Origin: Frigoribacterium sp. PhB116
GTDB taxonomy: Bacteria > Actinomycetota > Actinomycetes > Actinomycetales > Microbacteriaceae
Direction: 5' to 3'
Length of the DNA stretch: 64,000 nt
Assembly (NCBI RefSeq): GCF_004364285.1
Contig: NZ_SOBE01000004.1
Location: 1-64,000 of the forward strand
Shown: positions 43,154 to 54,413 of the stretch, in pieces
Position numbering within the stretch: the stretch's first letter is position 1
Layout of the letters: the number at the start of each line of letters is the position of its first letter
Position numbers and translations under genes: made by a program
Notes under the pieces: generated by a model
The model's input: the letters and a program-made list of their open reading frames with translations, nothing else
What the model was told of the DNA's origin: nothing
Database searches by the model: none

Positions 43154-45451
43154 ATGCGCCCCCGCCCCGCCGCCACACCCCAGCTCGAGAACGGGGGCCG
43201 GCGACGTCGCCGCGCCGCCCTCTCGCTCGTCGCCGTCACCACGATGGGCCTCGGCGTCCTCGTCGCCGCCCCTGCCGCCCAGGCCGAGACGAAGACGATC
43301 GACGTCCTCGGGATCAACGACTTCCACGGCCGCCTCGAGCGCGGCACCGACCCGGTCGCCGGCGCCGCCGCCATGGCCGGGACGGTGAACCAGTTCCGTG
43401 CCGCCAACCCGAACGCGCTCTTCGTGTCGTCCGGCGACAACATCGGTGCGTCCACGTTCACCTCGTTCATCCAGGACGACGAGCCGACCCTCGACGCCCT
43501 CAACGCCATGGGCCTCGACGTCAGCACCCCGGGCAACCACGAGTTCGACAAGGGCCAGGAGGACTTCAACGGTCGTGTCCAGGAGAACAGCGAGTTCCCC
43601 TACGTGAACGCGAACATCTACGAGACGGCGACCGGCGAGCGCGCCTACGACCCCTACTCCGTGCAGGACGTGGACGGGGTCAGGGTCGGCTTCATCGGGG
43701 CGATCACCGAGCTGATGCCCGAGCTCGTGAGCCCGGCGGGCATCGAGGGCCTGGAGTTCCGCGACATCACCGACTCGGTCAACGACGCGGCGGCAGAGCT
43801 GACCGACGGCGTCGACGAGGGGGAGAACGGCGAGGCCGATGTCATCGTGCTCCTCGTGCACGAGGGCAATGCCTCGGCTGACCAGGCCGACGCCATGGGC
43901 GACTCGGACTTCGCGGACATCGCCCTGAACGTGACGCCGAAGGTCGACGCCATCCTGTCGGCGCACACGCACGCCACCTACAACTTCACCGGGATCGTCC
44001 CGACCGGCGGCACCAAGGCCCGCCCGGTCGTGCAGACCGGCAGCTACGGCGCGAACCTGAGCCACCTGTCGATCCAGCACGACGACGTGACCGGCGAGAA
44101 CATCGTCACGAGCTCGCTCGTGCCGCTCTTCACCTCCACCGCCGCGCCTGACACCGACGTCGCGAAGATCGTGTCCGACGCCGTCGAGGTCGCGCGCGTC
44201 GAGGGGCGCAAGCCCGTCGGCACCATCACGGGCGACCTGCGTCGTGCGGTCCAGACCAACGGCTCGGAGAACCGCGGCGGGGAGTCGACGCTCGGCAACC
44301 TCGTCGCCGACGCCCAGCTCGCCGCCACGCAGGACCAGCAGTCGCAGATCGCGTTCATGAACCCCGGCGGTCTCCGAGCCGACCTGACGTACGCGTCGAG
44401 CGGCACCGAGGGCGACGCCGAAGGCGTCGTCACGTACCAGGAGGCGGCGGCCGTGCAGCCCTTCGCCAACACGCTCGTGGTGTCCACCCTGACCGGGGCG
44501 CAGATCCGCGCGACCCTCGAGCAGCAGTGGCAGCCGGCCGGCTCCAGCCGCCCGTTCCTCAAGCTCGGCGTCTCGAAGGGGCTGGCCTACACCTACGACC
44601 CGACCGCGGCCGCCGGCTCGCGCGTCGGCACGATCACGCTGAACGGCGTCGTCCTCGACGAGGCCGCGAGCTACAAGGTGACGGTCAACTCGTTCCTCGC
44701 GTCCGGCGGCGACAACTTCACCGCGCTGAACGGCGCCTCGGCGAAGGCCGACAGCGGCAAGATCGACCTGCAGAGCCAGGTCGACTACTTCACGGCCAAC
44801 CCGGTCGTCTCGCCCGACCTCGCCCAGCGCGCCGTGGGCGTCACCACGACTCCTGCGCCCGCGGCCGGCTTCGCCGCCGGTGACGAGGTCACGATCGCGC
44901 TCTCGTCGCTCCTCTTCAGCGCGCAGGACGCCACCGTTGCCGGCGACGTGTCGGTCAGCCTCGACGGCGTCGTGCTCGACTCGAGCGTGATCGACGCCAG
45001 CGTCGTCGACACGTTCGACGAGCAGGGCCGCGCCACGCTGACCTTCGCCGTCCCCGAGGGCATCACCGCCCCCACGGCCGGTCCGGTCACGCGCTCGCTG
45101 CGCGTCACGGTCGCCGGGACGGGCACCGCGGTCGACGTGCCGGTGGTGTTCGCCGCCGCGGCGGCCCCGGTCGTCGTCGACCCGACCCCCGGCGACGGTG
45201 ACCCGGGCACGCCCGGCACCCCGGGCACAGGCGCAGGCGCTGCGCCCGGCACGGGTGCCGGCACCGGCACCGGGTCGGGCACGGGCTCGACCCCGCGCCC
45301 CGCAGCCGCGGGCGACCTCGCCTTCACCGGCTCGGACGCGGCCACGACGGCCCTCCTGGCGGCGCTCGCCCTGATGCTCGCCGGAGCCGGCGTGCTCACG
45401 GCCACGCGCCTCCGTCGCCGTCGCGAGCTGCTCGCCGAGACCACCGACTGA
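43154..45451 (+). CDS. wall-anchored 5'-nucleotidase / metallophosphoesterase
   Basis: This 765-residue secreted UshA/YfkN-type enzyme should hydrolyse nucleotides or other phosphate esters outside the cell to scavenge phosphate and nucleosides. Signal peptide ~1-45 (VAAPAAQA). The di-metal domain has LGINDFHGRLE, FVSSGDNIGAS, STPGNHEFDKG, VLLVHEGN and DAILSAHTHATYNF. The C-terminal substrate domain (~340-560) has MNPGGLRADLTY and VNSFLASGGDNFTAL. An Ig-like segment and a Gly/Thr/Pro linker follow, then LAFTG (722-726), a membrane helix and LRRRR, a sortase anchor. ATG 43154 with AGGAGA upstream. Confidence 0.92.
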   Translation: MRPRPAATPQLENGGRRRRRAALSLVAVTTMGLGVLVAAPAAQAETKTIDVLGINDFHGRLERGTDPVAGAAAMAGTVNQFRAANPNALFVSSGDNIGASTFTSFIQDDEPTLDALNAMGLDVSTPGNHEFDKGQEDFNGRVQENSEFPYVNANIYETATGERAYDPYSVQDVDGVRVGFIGAITELMPELVSPAGIEGLEFRDITDSVNDAAAELTDGVDEGENGEADVIVLLVHEGNASADQADAMGDSDFADIALNVTPKVDAILSAHTHATYNFTGIVPTGGTKARPVVQTGSYGANLSHLSIQHDDVTGENIVTSSLVPLFTSTAAPDTDVAKIVSDAVEVARVEGRKPVGTITGDLRRAVQTNGSENRGGESTLGNLVADAQLAATQDQQSQIAFMNPGGLRADLTYASSGTEGDAEGVVTYQEAAAVQPFANTLVVSTLTGAQIRATLEQQWQPAGSSRPFLKLGVSKGLAYTYDPTAAAGSRVGTITLNGVVLDEAASYKVTVNSFLASGGDNFTALNGASAKADSGKIDLQSQVDYFTANPVVSPDLAQRAVGVTTTPAPAAGFAAGDEVTIALSSLLFSAQDATVAGDVSVSLDGVVLDSSVIDASVVDTFDEQGRATLTFAVPEGITAPTAGPVTRSLRVTVAGTGTAVDVPVVFAAAAAPVVVDPTPGDGDPGTPGTPGTGAGAAPGTGAGTGTGSGTGSTPRPAAAGDLAFTGSDAATTALLAALALMLAGAGVLTATRLRRRRELLAETTD

Positions 45452-45485
45452 CCCACCGGCACGACACGGCACCACCCCGCACGAC

Positions 45486-45529
45486 CCGGCGGCCCGGTCG
45501 CACCTCCACAGGTGCGGCCGGGCCGTCGG
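45486..45529 (+). terminator. hairpin after the 5'-nucleotidase gene
   Basis: Arms 45486-45505 and 45510-45529 pair at 18 of 20 positions with a 4-base loop, 34 bases past the stop. Confidence 0.75.
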
Positions 45530-45545
45530 CGTTAACCTCGGGGGC

Positions 45546-46499
45546 GTGACCACCGCCTCCATCGAGTACCACCGGCTGTTCCGTGCACTGCCGACGTACC
45601 GCTGGTGGCGGCCGCTGCTCGCGGCCGTGATCGGCGCCGTCCTCTACTGGGTGCTCGCGAACGCGGTCGTGCTGGCGATCTTCGCGGTCCTCCGGGCGGT
45701 CGGCGGCCAGGAGCTCACCTCGACGGTGGCGCAGGGCGTCCAGGACGACCCGCTCGACGCCTCCCAGCCGCTCGTCCTGCTGACGACGCTCGCGTCCATC
45801 GCGACGCTGCTGCCCGCCGCCCTGCTCGCGACGAAGCTCGCCGGCCTCGGACGACTCGGCCAGCTGTCGAGCGTCACCGGCCGCCTCCGCTGGCGCTGGA
45901 TGGCCCGCACGCTGCCTGCCGCCCTCGTGCTCATGACGCTGACGGTCGGCCTCAGCTACCTCGTGCTGCCCCCGCTGACGGGCCAGGCGATCGGCACGGG
46001 GCCCGTGACGACGCCGCCGGCCACGATCGTCTGGTCGGCACTGGTGATCCTGCTGCTCGTCCCGCTGCAGGCCTCGGGCGAGGAGTTCGTCTTCCGCGGC
46101 TTCGCCATGCAGGCGCTCGGGTCGTGGATCGTGTGGCCCGCGGTCGCGATCGTGCTGCCGACGGCCGCGTTCGCGCTGTCGCACGCGTACAACCCCTGGG
46201 GCATGCTCGACGTCGCCGTGTTCGGGGTCGCGGCGGCGTGGCTGACCTGGCGCACGGGCGGGCTCGAGGCCGCGATCGTCGGCCACGTGCTCAACAACAC
46301 CGTCCTGTTCCTGCTGCTGGCGCCCTTCGCGGGCACCGAGGCGAGCGACGGCAGCCCGCTGGGGCTCGCCGTCACGGTCGTCTGCACGCCGGTCTGGGCG
46401 TGGCTCGTGACCCGTGCCTTCCACAGGTCGGGTGAGCGTCGGTCCTCCCCGGACTCGCCCGCCGACGGCACCGTCCACGAGGAGGCGCAGGTCGGCTGA
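45546..46499 (+). CDS. CPBP-family intramembrane metalloprotease
   Basis: This 317-residue membrane protein of the CAAX protease/bacteriocin-processing family has about eight helices. The three catalytic motifs are present: EE-x3-R in SGEEFVFRGFAMQ, F-x3-H in AAFALSHAYNPWG, and H-x3-N in GLEAAIVGHVLNN. Such proteases are used for protein or peptide maturation and bacteriocin self-immunity. GTG 45546. There is a hydrophilic tail with Ser/Glu. Its position directly before recQ, with a 31-base gap, suggests readthrough but no shared function. Confidence 0.9.
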   Translation: MTTASIEYHRLFRALPTYRWWRPLLAAVIGAVLYWVLANAVVLAIFAVLRAVGGQELTSTVAQGVQDDPLDASQPLVLLTTLASIATLLPAALLATKLAGLGRLGQLSSVTGRLRWRWMARTLPAALVLMTLTVGLSYLVLPPLTGQAIGTGPVTTPPATIVWSALVILLLVPLQASGEEFVFRGFAMQALGSWIVWPAVAIVLPTAAFALSHAYNPWGMLDVAVFGVAAAWLTWRTGGLEAAIVGHVLNNTVLFLLLAPFAGTEASDGSPLGLAVTVVCTPVWAWLVTRAFHRSGERRSSPDSPADGTVHEEAQVG

Positions 46500-46530
46500 C
46501 GCTGTCGGCGCAGCCTCCTAGACTCGTCGC

Positions 46531-48726
<2,196 letters not shown>

Positions 48727-48757
48727 CGCGCCGCCCAGCCGGATACCGGGCCTGGCT

Positions 48758-48813
48758 GACGCGAACGGGACGAAGCGACGCGGGGTCCCGCGTCACCTCG
48801 TCCCTTTCGCGTC
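48758..48813. terminator. 27-bp-arm hairpin between recQ and a convergent gene
   Basis: Arms 48758-48784 and 48787-48813 pair at 24 of 27 positions around a 2-base centre, between convergent stops. Confidence 0.7.
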
Positions 48814-48875
48814 GTATGAGGCACCAGGCTCTCGCGTGGACGGCCGCGTCGGGGCGGAGGAGTCGTGGCGGCAGA

Positions 48876-49373
48876 TCAGCGGCGCGGGGCAGCCTGCTCG
48901 GATGGGACGCCCGGACGCACCACGGGCGCAGGCACGACCGCGACCGGCGCCGTCGGCGTCCGTCGCTCCGAGACGGGCCCGGCCGACCCGAGTCGCAGCT
49001 CCGTCGTCCGCTGGGCGAGCATCACGAGCGCGACGGTGAGGGCGATCATCGCGCCGAACCCGCCGAGGAAGGGCCCGCCGCCCAGTCGGGTCACGTACGC
49101 GGCCGAGAGCAGCATCGCGCTCGCCAGGGGCGTGGTCAGGTAGGCCGCGCGCACCGGGACCAGCGGCACCGCTCCTCCTCGGGTGCCGTGCACCCGGAGG
49201 GCGACGAGCGTCGCCGCCACCGCGGCGAAGAGCGCCCCGGCGGTCGCGTAGAGCACCGTCGCGGCGAGCGGGGCCACGGTGCCGACGTGGCCGGCGTGGA
49301 GCGCGCCGAGCACGGAGAGCACGGCGAAGCCGACGTGCCAGACGGGGGCGAGCAGCCAGGCGGCCCGCTTCAC
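48876..49373 (-). CDS. four-helix membrane protein
   Basis: This ~165-residue protein begins KRAAWLLAPVWHVGFAVLSV, with four hydrophobic helices (~3-22, 30-52, 65-85, 95-115) and a Pro/Val/Arg-rich tail ending PSEQAAPRR. No domain is recognised. The start is uncertain: GTG 49373 is listed without a good ribosome site, and codons upstream in frame (to ~49455) keep high GC3, so the true start may lie further out. The 405-base gap to 49778 has no other gene; it holds the hairpin at 49732. Confidence 0.6.
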   Translation of the reverse strand: MKRAAWLLAPVWHVGFAVLSVLGALHAGHVGTVAPLAATVLYATAGALFAAVAATLVALRVHGTRGGAVPLVPVRAAYLTTPLASAMLLSAAYVTRLGGGPFLGGFGAMIALTVALVMLAQRTTELRLGSAGPVSERRTPTAPVAVVPAPVVRPGVPSEQAAPRR

Positions 49374-49731
49374 GCGACCCGCGGGCAGCGGCAGCAGGCC
49401 GTCGAGCGGCCCCTCGACGAGGTCGCCCTGCGTCCGTCGTCCGTCGTCGAGCGTCAGCCCCCGCTGCGCTCCTGTACCTCGTCCAGTCCCCACGCGGCGA
49501 GCATAGGGAGGGGCTCGGACGGGCCGCAATCCTCCCTGAGGGGGACACCCGTTGTCCCCGCACCGGGCGACAGCGGGCGAGGCGGACGACGTCTTCCGCC
49601 ACCCGCCCCACACGAGGAGGCGGCCAAAGGGTGAGCGGAACTCGCTTCTGCGAAGGGTGTGCCGCTGCCGCGACCGACCCGGCGACGGGCCGCGGTCAGG
49701 CCCGGCGGCAGGCTCGACGCGAGGCGAACGG

Positions 49732-49754
49732 TGCCTCGCATGCCCCGCGAGGCA
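49732..49754. promoter_or_regulatory. 8-bp inverted repeat before the acyltransferase gene
   Basis: TGCCTCGC (49732-49739) faces GCGAGGCA (49747-49754) across 7 bases, ending 24 bases before the acyltransferase GTG. It could be an operator or a leader hairpin over the ribosome site. Confidence 0.35.
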
Positions 49755-49778
49755 TGCCGTCTGCGCCACAGTGGTGCC

Positions 49779-50504
49779 GTGCTCACCTTCCTCAGCCGCG
49801 TCGTGCTCGTGCCCCTCGTCCGGCTGCTCTGGCGCCCGAGGGTCGTCGGGCGGCGCAACGTCCCCCGCCGTGGCGCCGTCATCCTCGCGAGCAACCACCT
49901 CTCGTTCATGGACAGCGTCGTGATCACGCTCATGGCCCCGCGCGAGGTCTCGTTCCTCGCCAAGAACGCCTACTTCACGGGCACGGGCCTCAAGGGCAGG
50001 CTCAGTCGTTCGTTCTTCTCGGGCATCGGCGCCATCGGCGTCGAGCGGGGAGCGGGCGCCGCCGCCCAGCAGGCGCTCGACCTCGGCCTGGGCCGGCTCA
50101 CCGAGGGCCACGCCTTCGCGATCTACCCCGAGGGCACCCGCTCGCTCGACGGTCGCCCGTACAAGGGCCGGACAGGGGTCGCGTGGCTGGCGCTCACGAG
50201 CGGTGCGCCCGTCGTCCCCGTCGCGCTGACGGGCACCCAGGAGCTGCAGCCGGTCGGCACGACCGTGCCGCGCCTCCGTCGCTTCACCGTCGAGTTCGGC
50301 GAGCCGATCGACCTGTCGCACCACGGCGACGCCAGGTCGGGTCGCGCCAGGCGGCACGCGACGGACGAGGTGATGGCCGCGATCCAGCGCCTGAGCGGCC
50401 AGGAGGAGGCCGGCACCTACAACGAGCCGCCGACCCCGTCGGTCGTCGAGCGGGTCCGTCGCGCGATCCGGCGCGACCCCCTCGGGTCGGACGCCGTCGA
50501 CTGA
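49779..50504 (+). CDS. 1-acylglycerol-3-phosphate O-acyltransferase family (PlsC-like)
   Basis: This 241-residue membrane-associated acyltransferase of phospholipid synthesis has motif I NHLSFMDS (Asn-His-x4-Asp), motif III IYPEGTRSLDGRPYKGRTG and motif IV PVVPVALTGT. It begins with a hydrophobic helix (VLTFLSRVVLVPLVRLLW). GTG 49779 is chosen because the helix starts there; an Arg/Pro-rich upstream extension to 49659 looks non-coding. It should acylate lysophosphatidic acid or a related lipid at the inner face of the membrane. Confidence 0.88.
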   Translation: MLTFLSRVVLVPLVRLLWRPRVVGRRNVPRRGAVILASNHLSFMDSVVITLMAPREVSFLAKNAYFTGTGLKGRLSRSFFSGIGAIGVERGAGAAAQQALDLGLGRLTEGHAFAIYPEGTRSLDGRPYKGRTGVAWLALTSGAPVVPVALTGTQELQPVGTTVPRLRRFTVEFGEPIDLSHHGDARSGRARRHATDEVMAAIQRLSGQEEAGTYNEPPTPSVVERVRRAIRRDPLGSDAVD

Positions 50505-50512
50505 CCCGGACC

Positions 50513-50640
50513 GCGCCTCCCGGGGGCCCTCGAGGAGGCGCGTGACGCCTTCCGGGAACAGCTGCCGGAGGCGCGTCGCCCCTCCCCGGGAACGCTGCAG
50601 GAGGCGCGGTGCGCCTCCCGGGTCCGGTGTCGGCGGCCGG
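50513..50640. repeat. cluster of GGAGGCGCG elements between genes
   Basis: In the 262-base gap after the acyltransferase gene, GCGCCTCC or GGAGGCGC occurs five times within 106 bases (50513, 50534, 50567, 50600, 50611). The first pair faces each other as a hairpin, as does the last pair. CCGGGAAC-(A)GCTGC is repeated before the third and fourth copies. No gene is present; it may act as the terminator and is the densest patch of the window-wide motif. Confidence 0.7.
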
Positions 50641-50766
50641 GCGTACGGTCGATCCCGGCGGCGCGCGGCGCCGTCAGCGCGTCGACCGACCACGATCGAC
50701 ACCACGAACACGAACACGACGACGACGCGGCCCGGCGAGACGCCCGGCCGCAGGCGAGGAGCAGGC

Positions 50767-51672
50767 ATGAAGGTCGCGGTGCTGGGCACGGGGATCATGG
50801 GGCAGGGCGTCGTCAGGACGCTCCTGCACGAGGGGCACGACGTCACGGCGTGGAACCGCACCCGCGACAAGGCCGAGCCGCTCGGCGGCGTCGGGGCGAC
50901 CGTCGTCGACACCGCCCGCGAGGCGGTCGACGGGGCCGAGGTCGTCGTCACGGTGTTGTTCGACGGCGAGGCCGTGCTCGGCGTGCTGCGCGAGGCGACC
51001 TCTCCGGTCGACCCGACCGCCGCCTCCGACGCGACTGCCGCCCTCGGCACCTCGGCCGACGGCCCCGTCTGGGTCCAGGCGAGCACGATCGGCGCCGCCG
51101 ACACCGCGCGGGTCGTCGACCTCGCCGCCGAGCGCGGCGTGCCGCTGGTCGAGGCGATGATGCTCGGCACCAAGAAGCCCGCCGAGACCGGCAAGCTGGT
51201 CATGCTCGCGGCCGGCGCCCCCGACCTCCTGGCCCGGGTGCAGCCCGTGCTCGACGCGATGGGCGCGAAGACGATCACCGCGGGCGACTCCGTCGGCCAG
51301 GGCACGGCGCTCAAGCTCGCCGCCAACGCGTGGATCGCGTCCGTCACCGCCGCGGCCGCCCAGTCGCTGGCCCTGACCCGGACGCTCGGGCTCGACCCGC
51401 AGCTGTTCCTCGACGCGATCGAGGGCGGTCAGGCCGACACCCCCTACGCGCACATCAAGGGCGCCAGCATGATCGCGGGCGAGTACCCCGCGCAGTTCGC
51501 GCTCGACGGCCTCCGGAAGGACGTCTCGCTGATGCGCGAGGCCGCGACCGCGGCCGACGCGGGGTTCGACACCTCCTTGCTCGTTGCGCTGGCCGGTCTC
51601 TACGGCACGGCCTCCGACCGGGGGCACGGCGGCGACGACATCGCTGCAGTGCACGCCGCCTTCACCGACTGA
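50767..51672 (+). CDS. NAD(P)-dependent beta-hydroxyacid dehydrogenase / imine reductase-like
   Basis: This 301-residue 6-phosphogluconate/3-hydroxyisobutyrate dehydrogenase-family enzyme has the N-terminal cofactor fold VAVLGTGIMGQGVVRTLLHE and the helical C-terminal domain with the catalytic-Lys motif GQGTALKLAANAW. The substrate motif (DAPVSGG in typical members) is replaced by VEAMMLGTKKPAETG, which suggests a different substrate from hydroxyisobutyrate. ATG 50767 has the GAGGAG site. Cytoplasmic; single gene with a long GC-rich leader. Confidence 0.88.
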   Translation: MKVAVLGTGIMGQGVVRTLLHEGHDVTAWNRTRDKAEPLGGVGATVVDTAREAVDGAEVVVTVLFDGEAVLGVLREATSPVDPTAASDATAALGTSADGPVWVQASTIGAADTARVVDLAAERGVPLVEAMMLGTKKPAETGKLVMLAAGAPDLLARVQPVLDAMGAKTITAGDSVGQGTALKLAANAWIASVTAAAAQSLALTRTLGLDPQLFLDAIEGGQADTPYAHIKGASMIAGEYPAQFALDGLRKDVSLMREAATAADAGFDTSLLVALAGLYGTASDRGHGGDDIAAVHAAFTD

Positions 51673-51841
51673 CCGCTCCCCGGGGCTGCGTTCCTGAGAA
51701 CTTCCCTGACCCTGCCCGTGGCGCGGAATGACCGCGCCGTGGCCCGTGTTGGCACCGCAGGTGCGCGACGACGGGCACTCTCCCCGACGCGTCGCGAGAC
51801 GACGCGGCCACCTCCTCCTCCCCACCGGAAAGGACCCCTTC

Positions 51842-52927
51842 GTGGATCTCTTCTCCTCCGCCGTCCTCGGCGACCTCGTCCTCTCGAACCGCGTCACCAT
51901 GGCGCCGCTGACCCGCACCCGCGCCGACGCGGGCGACGTGCCCGGCGACGTCGTGGTCGAGCACTACGGCCAGCGGGCCACCCTCGGCATGATCGTCACC
52001 GAGGGCACCTACCCGACCCAGGAGGGCAAGGGCTACACCGGTCAGCCCGGCATCGTCACCGACGAGCAGGTCGCCGGCTGGAAGCGCGTCGCCGACGAGG
52101 TGCACGCGAAGGGCGGCACCATCGTCATGCAGGTGATGCACGCCGGCCGCGTCTCGCACCCCGACGTCACCGGCACCGACCGCATCGTAGCCCCGAGCGC
52201 CGTGGCCATCGACGGACAGGTGCACGTCCCCTCCGGCAAGGCCGAGTTCCCCGTGCCGCACGCCCTCACGACCGAGGAGGTGCGCCAGACCGTGCAGGAC
52301 TTCGTCACCGCCTCGAAGCGCGCCGTCCTCGAGGCCGGCCTCGACGGCGTCGAGCTGCACAGCGCCAACGGCTACCTGCTGCACGAGTTCCTCTCGCCCG
52401 TGTCGAACGTCCGCACCGACGAGTACGGCGGCAGCCCCGCCGCGCGCGCCCGCCTCGGCATCGAGGTGGCCGAGGCCGTCTCCGCCGCGATCGGCGCCGG
52501 CCGCGTCGGCATCCGCATCTCGCCGATGCACAACATCCAGGACGTCGTCGAGACCGACCTCGACGACGTGACCGCGACCTACGACGCCCTGATGGACGGC
52601 CTCGCCCCCCTCGGCCTCGCCTACATGAGCGTGCTGCACTCCGACCCCCGCGGCGAGCTCGTCCAGCGCCTCCGCCGCCGCTTCGGCCAGGCGGTCGTGC
52701 TCAACAGCGGCTTCGGCACGGTCACCGACCTCGCCGAGGCGAAGGACCTGGTCGAGAACGGCCACGCCGACGCCGTCGCCGTGGGCCGCCTGGCCATCGC
52801 GAACCCCGACCTCGTTGCCCGCTGGGAGCGCGAGACCGAGCTCAACGAGCCGAACCCCGCCACCTTCTACGCCGACGGGGCGACCGGCTACACCGACTAC
52901 CCGACGCTCGAGTCCGTCTCGCGGTGA
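51842..52927 (+). CDS. Old Yellow Enzyme-type alkene reductase
   Basis: This 361-residue FMN-dependent NADPH reductase of activated C=C bonds shows the OYE course: VTMAPLTRTRADAG, TEGTYPTQEGKGYTGQPGI, MQVMHAGRVSHPD, then GVELHSANGYLLHEFLSP and DEYGGSPAARARLGIEV (FMN phosphate and substrate His/Asn), and VAVGRLAIANPDLVARW. GTG 51842 starts VDLFSSAVLGDLVLSNR with AAAGGA upstream; upstream in-frame codons are not convincing. It is used in detoxification of enones and nitro compounds or in general redox metabolism. It is followed by a perfect hairpin. Confidence 0.92.
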   Translation: MDLFSSAVLGDLVLSNRVTMAPLTRTRADAGDVPGDVVVEHYGQRATLGMIVTEGTYPTQEGKGYTGQPGIVTDEQVAGWKRVADEVHAKGGTIVMQVMHAGRVSHPDVTGTDRIVAPSAVAIDGQVHVPSGKAEFPVPHALTTEEVRQTVQDFVTASKRAVLEAGLDGVELHSANGYLLHEFLSPVSNVRTDEYGGSPAARARLGIEVAEAVSAAIGAGRVGIRISPMHNIQDVVETDLDDVTATYDALMDGLAPLGLAYMSVLHSDPRGELVQRLRRRFGQAVVLNSGFGTVTDLAEAKDLVENGHADAVAVGRLAIANPDLVARWERETELNEPNPATFYADGATGYTDYPTLESVSR

Positions 52928-53007
52928 CCTCGGGGCGCCCTCCGCGCCTCCTCGGCCCGCTCGTCGAGATGGAGCGAGAGCTCCGGCCCGGCACCTCCGG
53001 CCACGCC

Positions 53008-53043
53008 ACGGCGTGCGCCCTGCACCTGCAGGGCGCACGCCGT
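53008..53043 (+). terminator. perfect 17-bp hairpin after the OYE gene
   Basis: Arms 53008-53024 and 53027-53043 are exact complements with a 2-base loop (a longer practical loop forms in RNA). Confidence 0.8.
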
Positions 53044-53168
53044 CGTGCGTCCGCCCCCGATCGAGGTCTGTCCGAGGTCGGCGGCGCGGGATACGATCCT
53101 CCCGGCGGACGCACCCGGCCCGCCGTCGAGGAGCCGTCGCACCCGGCCCCGCCCGTCAGGAGCAGCCC

Positions 53169-54305
53169 GTGTCGCCGTCGATCCCTCCCACGCCCGCCGA
53201 CCTCGAGCGCCTGGCCGGCCTGCTGCGCCACGACCTGACGGGGGCCGAGATCGCCATCGTCCCGTCCGCGTACTCGGCCGACCCGCGTGGGGCGGTCCGG
53301 GTCCGTCTCGGTCGCCGCGCGTTCCTCGACCTCGCCGACGACGGCGCCTCCTGGTTCGTCGCGGGCCTCTGGGCCGACCAGGGCGGCGAGACCCCTCCGG
53401 GCGAGCGCCGTCGCGAGTTCCTGGCCGTGCCGCTGCAGGCCGAGGCCCCCGTCGTCGCGACCGCGGTCGTCGCCTCCGTCTGGCGCTGGGTCGAGGCGAT
53501 CGGCGCGCACGAGGCGGACGCTCCGTTCACGCGCACGTCCCGTTCCGCACCTCCCGCCATCCCCGGCCCGGCCGTCTTCGGCGCCCCGGCGCCGGCGCCC
53601 TACGCGACGGCACCGGCGCCCTACGCGGCGGCGTCTGCGCCCTCCGCGACGGCCGCGGTCGGTCCTCACGCGCCGACGCCCACGCAGTACGCGTCGTACG
53701 CGTCGACCGCGCCCGGCTCCACCTGGCCCGCTTCGTCCGCCCGGCCTCCGCGCCGCCGAAGGGGCCTCCTGATCGGCGGCCTCGTCGCCGCCGGCCTGCT
53801 CGTCCTCGCGGGAGGCACCGCTGCCGCGGTCGCCGTCGCGCACTCGGCGGCCGAGCTCGCGTCGGCGTCGACCTCGCCGGGCGACGGGTCGGGCACGACC
53901 CAGAGCGCTCCCGGGACGAGCGGGGGCGTGCCCGACACGTCGGCGTTCGACCTCGAGGTGGGCGACTGCTTCGCCTTCGGCCTCGGCGACGCCACGGGCT
54001 CGGGCGACGTCGAGGACGTCGACCTGCAGTCGTGCGACGACGAGCACGACAACGAGACCTACCTGGTGTTCGACGCGACGGAGTCGAGCTGGCCGGGCAA
54101 GGAGGCCCTGTGGGACGACGCCGACAAGGGCTGCTACGCCGAGTTCGAGTCGTTCGTCGGCATCCCGTGGGACGACTCCGTGGCCGACTTCGGCTACCTG
54201 ACCCCCACGGAGCAGAGCTGGTCGGAGGGTGACCGCGAGGTGCTCTGCTACGCCTTCATCGACGGCGACACGTCTCCCGGCACCCTCGAGGACTACGGCT
54301 ACTGA
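53169..54305 (+). CDS. membrane protein with C-terminal septum-formation-like domain
   Basis: This 378-residue protein has an N-terminal soluble domain (~1-115, unknown), a Pro/Ala/Tyr-rich linker with PAPYA repeats and a polybasic stretch RRRRG. One membrane helix (GLLIGGLVAAGLLVLAGGTA) leads to an acidic outside domain (~260-378). That last domain reads EVGDCFAFGLGD ... DLQSCDDEHDNETYLVFDA, with paired Cys (C-x~20-C, then GCYAEF and VLCYAF), resembling the septum-formation domain common in actinobacterial membrane proteins. GTG 53169 with AGGAG eight bases upstream. A role at the envelope is likely; a cell-division role is not proven. Confidence 0.75.
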   Translation: MSPSIPPTPADLERLAGLLRHDLTGAEIAIVPSAYSADPRGAVRVRLGRRAFLDLADDGASWFVAGLWADQGGETPPGERRREFLAVPLQAEAPVVATAVVASVWRWVEAIGAHEADAPFTRTSRSAPPAIPGPAVFGAPAPAPYATAPAPYAAASAPSATAAVGPHAPTPTQYASYASTAPGSTWPASSARPPRRRRGLLIGGLVAAGLLVLAGGTAAAVAVAHSAAELASASTSPGDGSGTTQSAPGTSGGVPDTSAFDLEVGDCFAFGLGDATGSGDVEDVDLQSCDDEHDNETYLVFDATESSWPGKEALWDDADKGCYAEFESFVGIPWDDSVADFGYLTPTEQSWSEGDREVLCYAFIDGDTSPGTLEDYGY

Positions 54306-54413
54306 CGGGCGCGGTCCCCGGTGTCCGCCGTGGCGCCGCGAGCCGCCGCCTAGGATCGTCACGACGCCTCACCCGGTTCGTCGCCGCCCCGCCCCGTGAC
54401 CCCAGGAGCCCCC

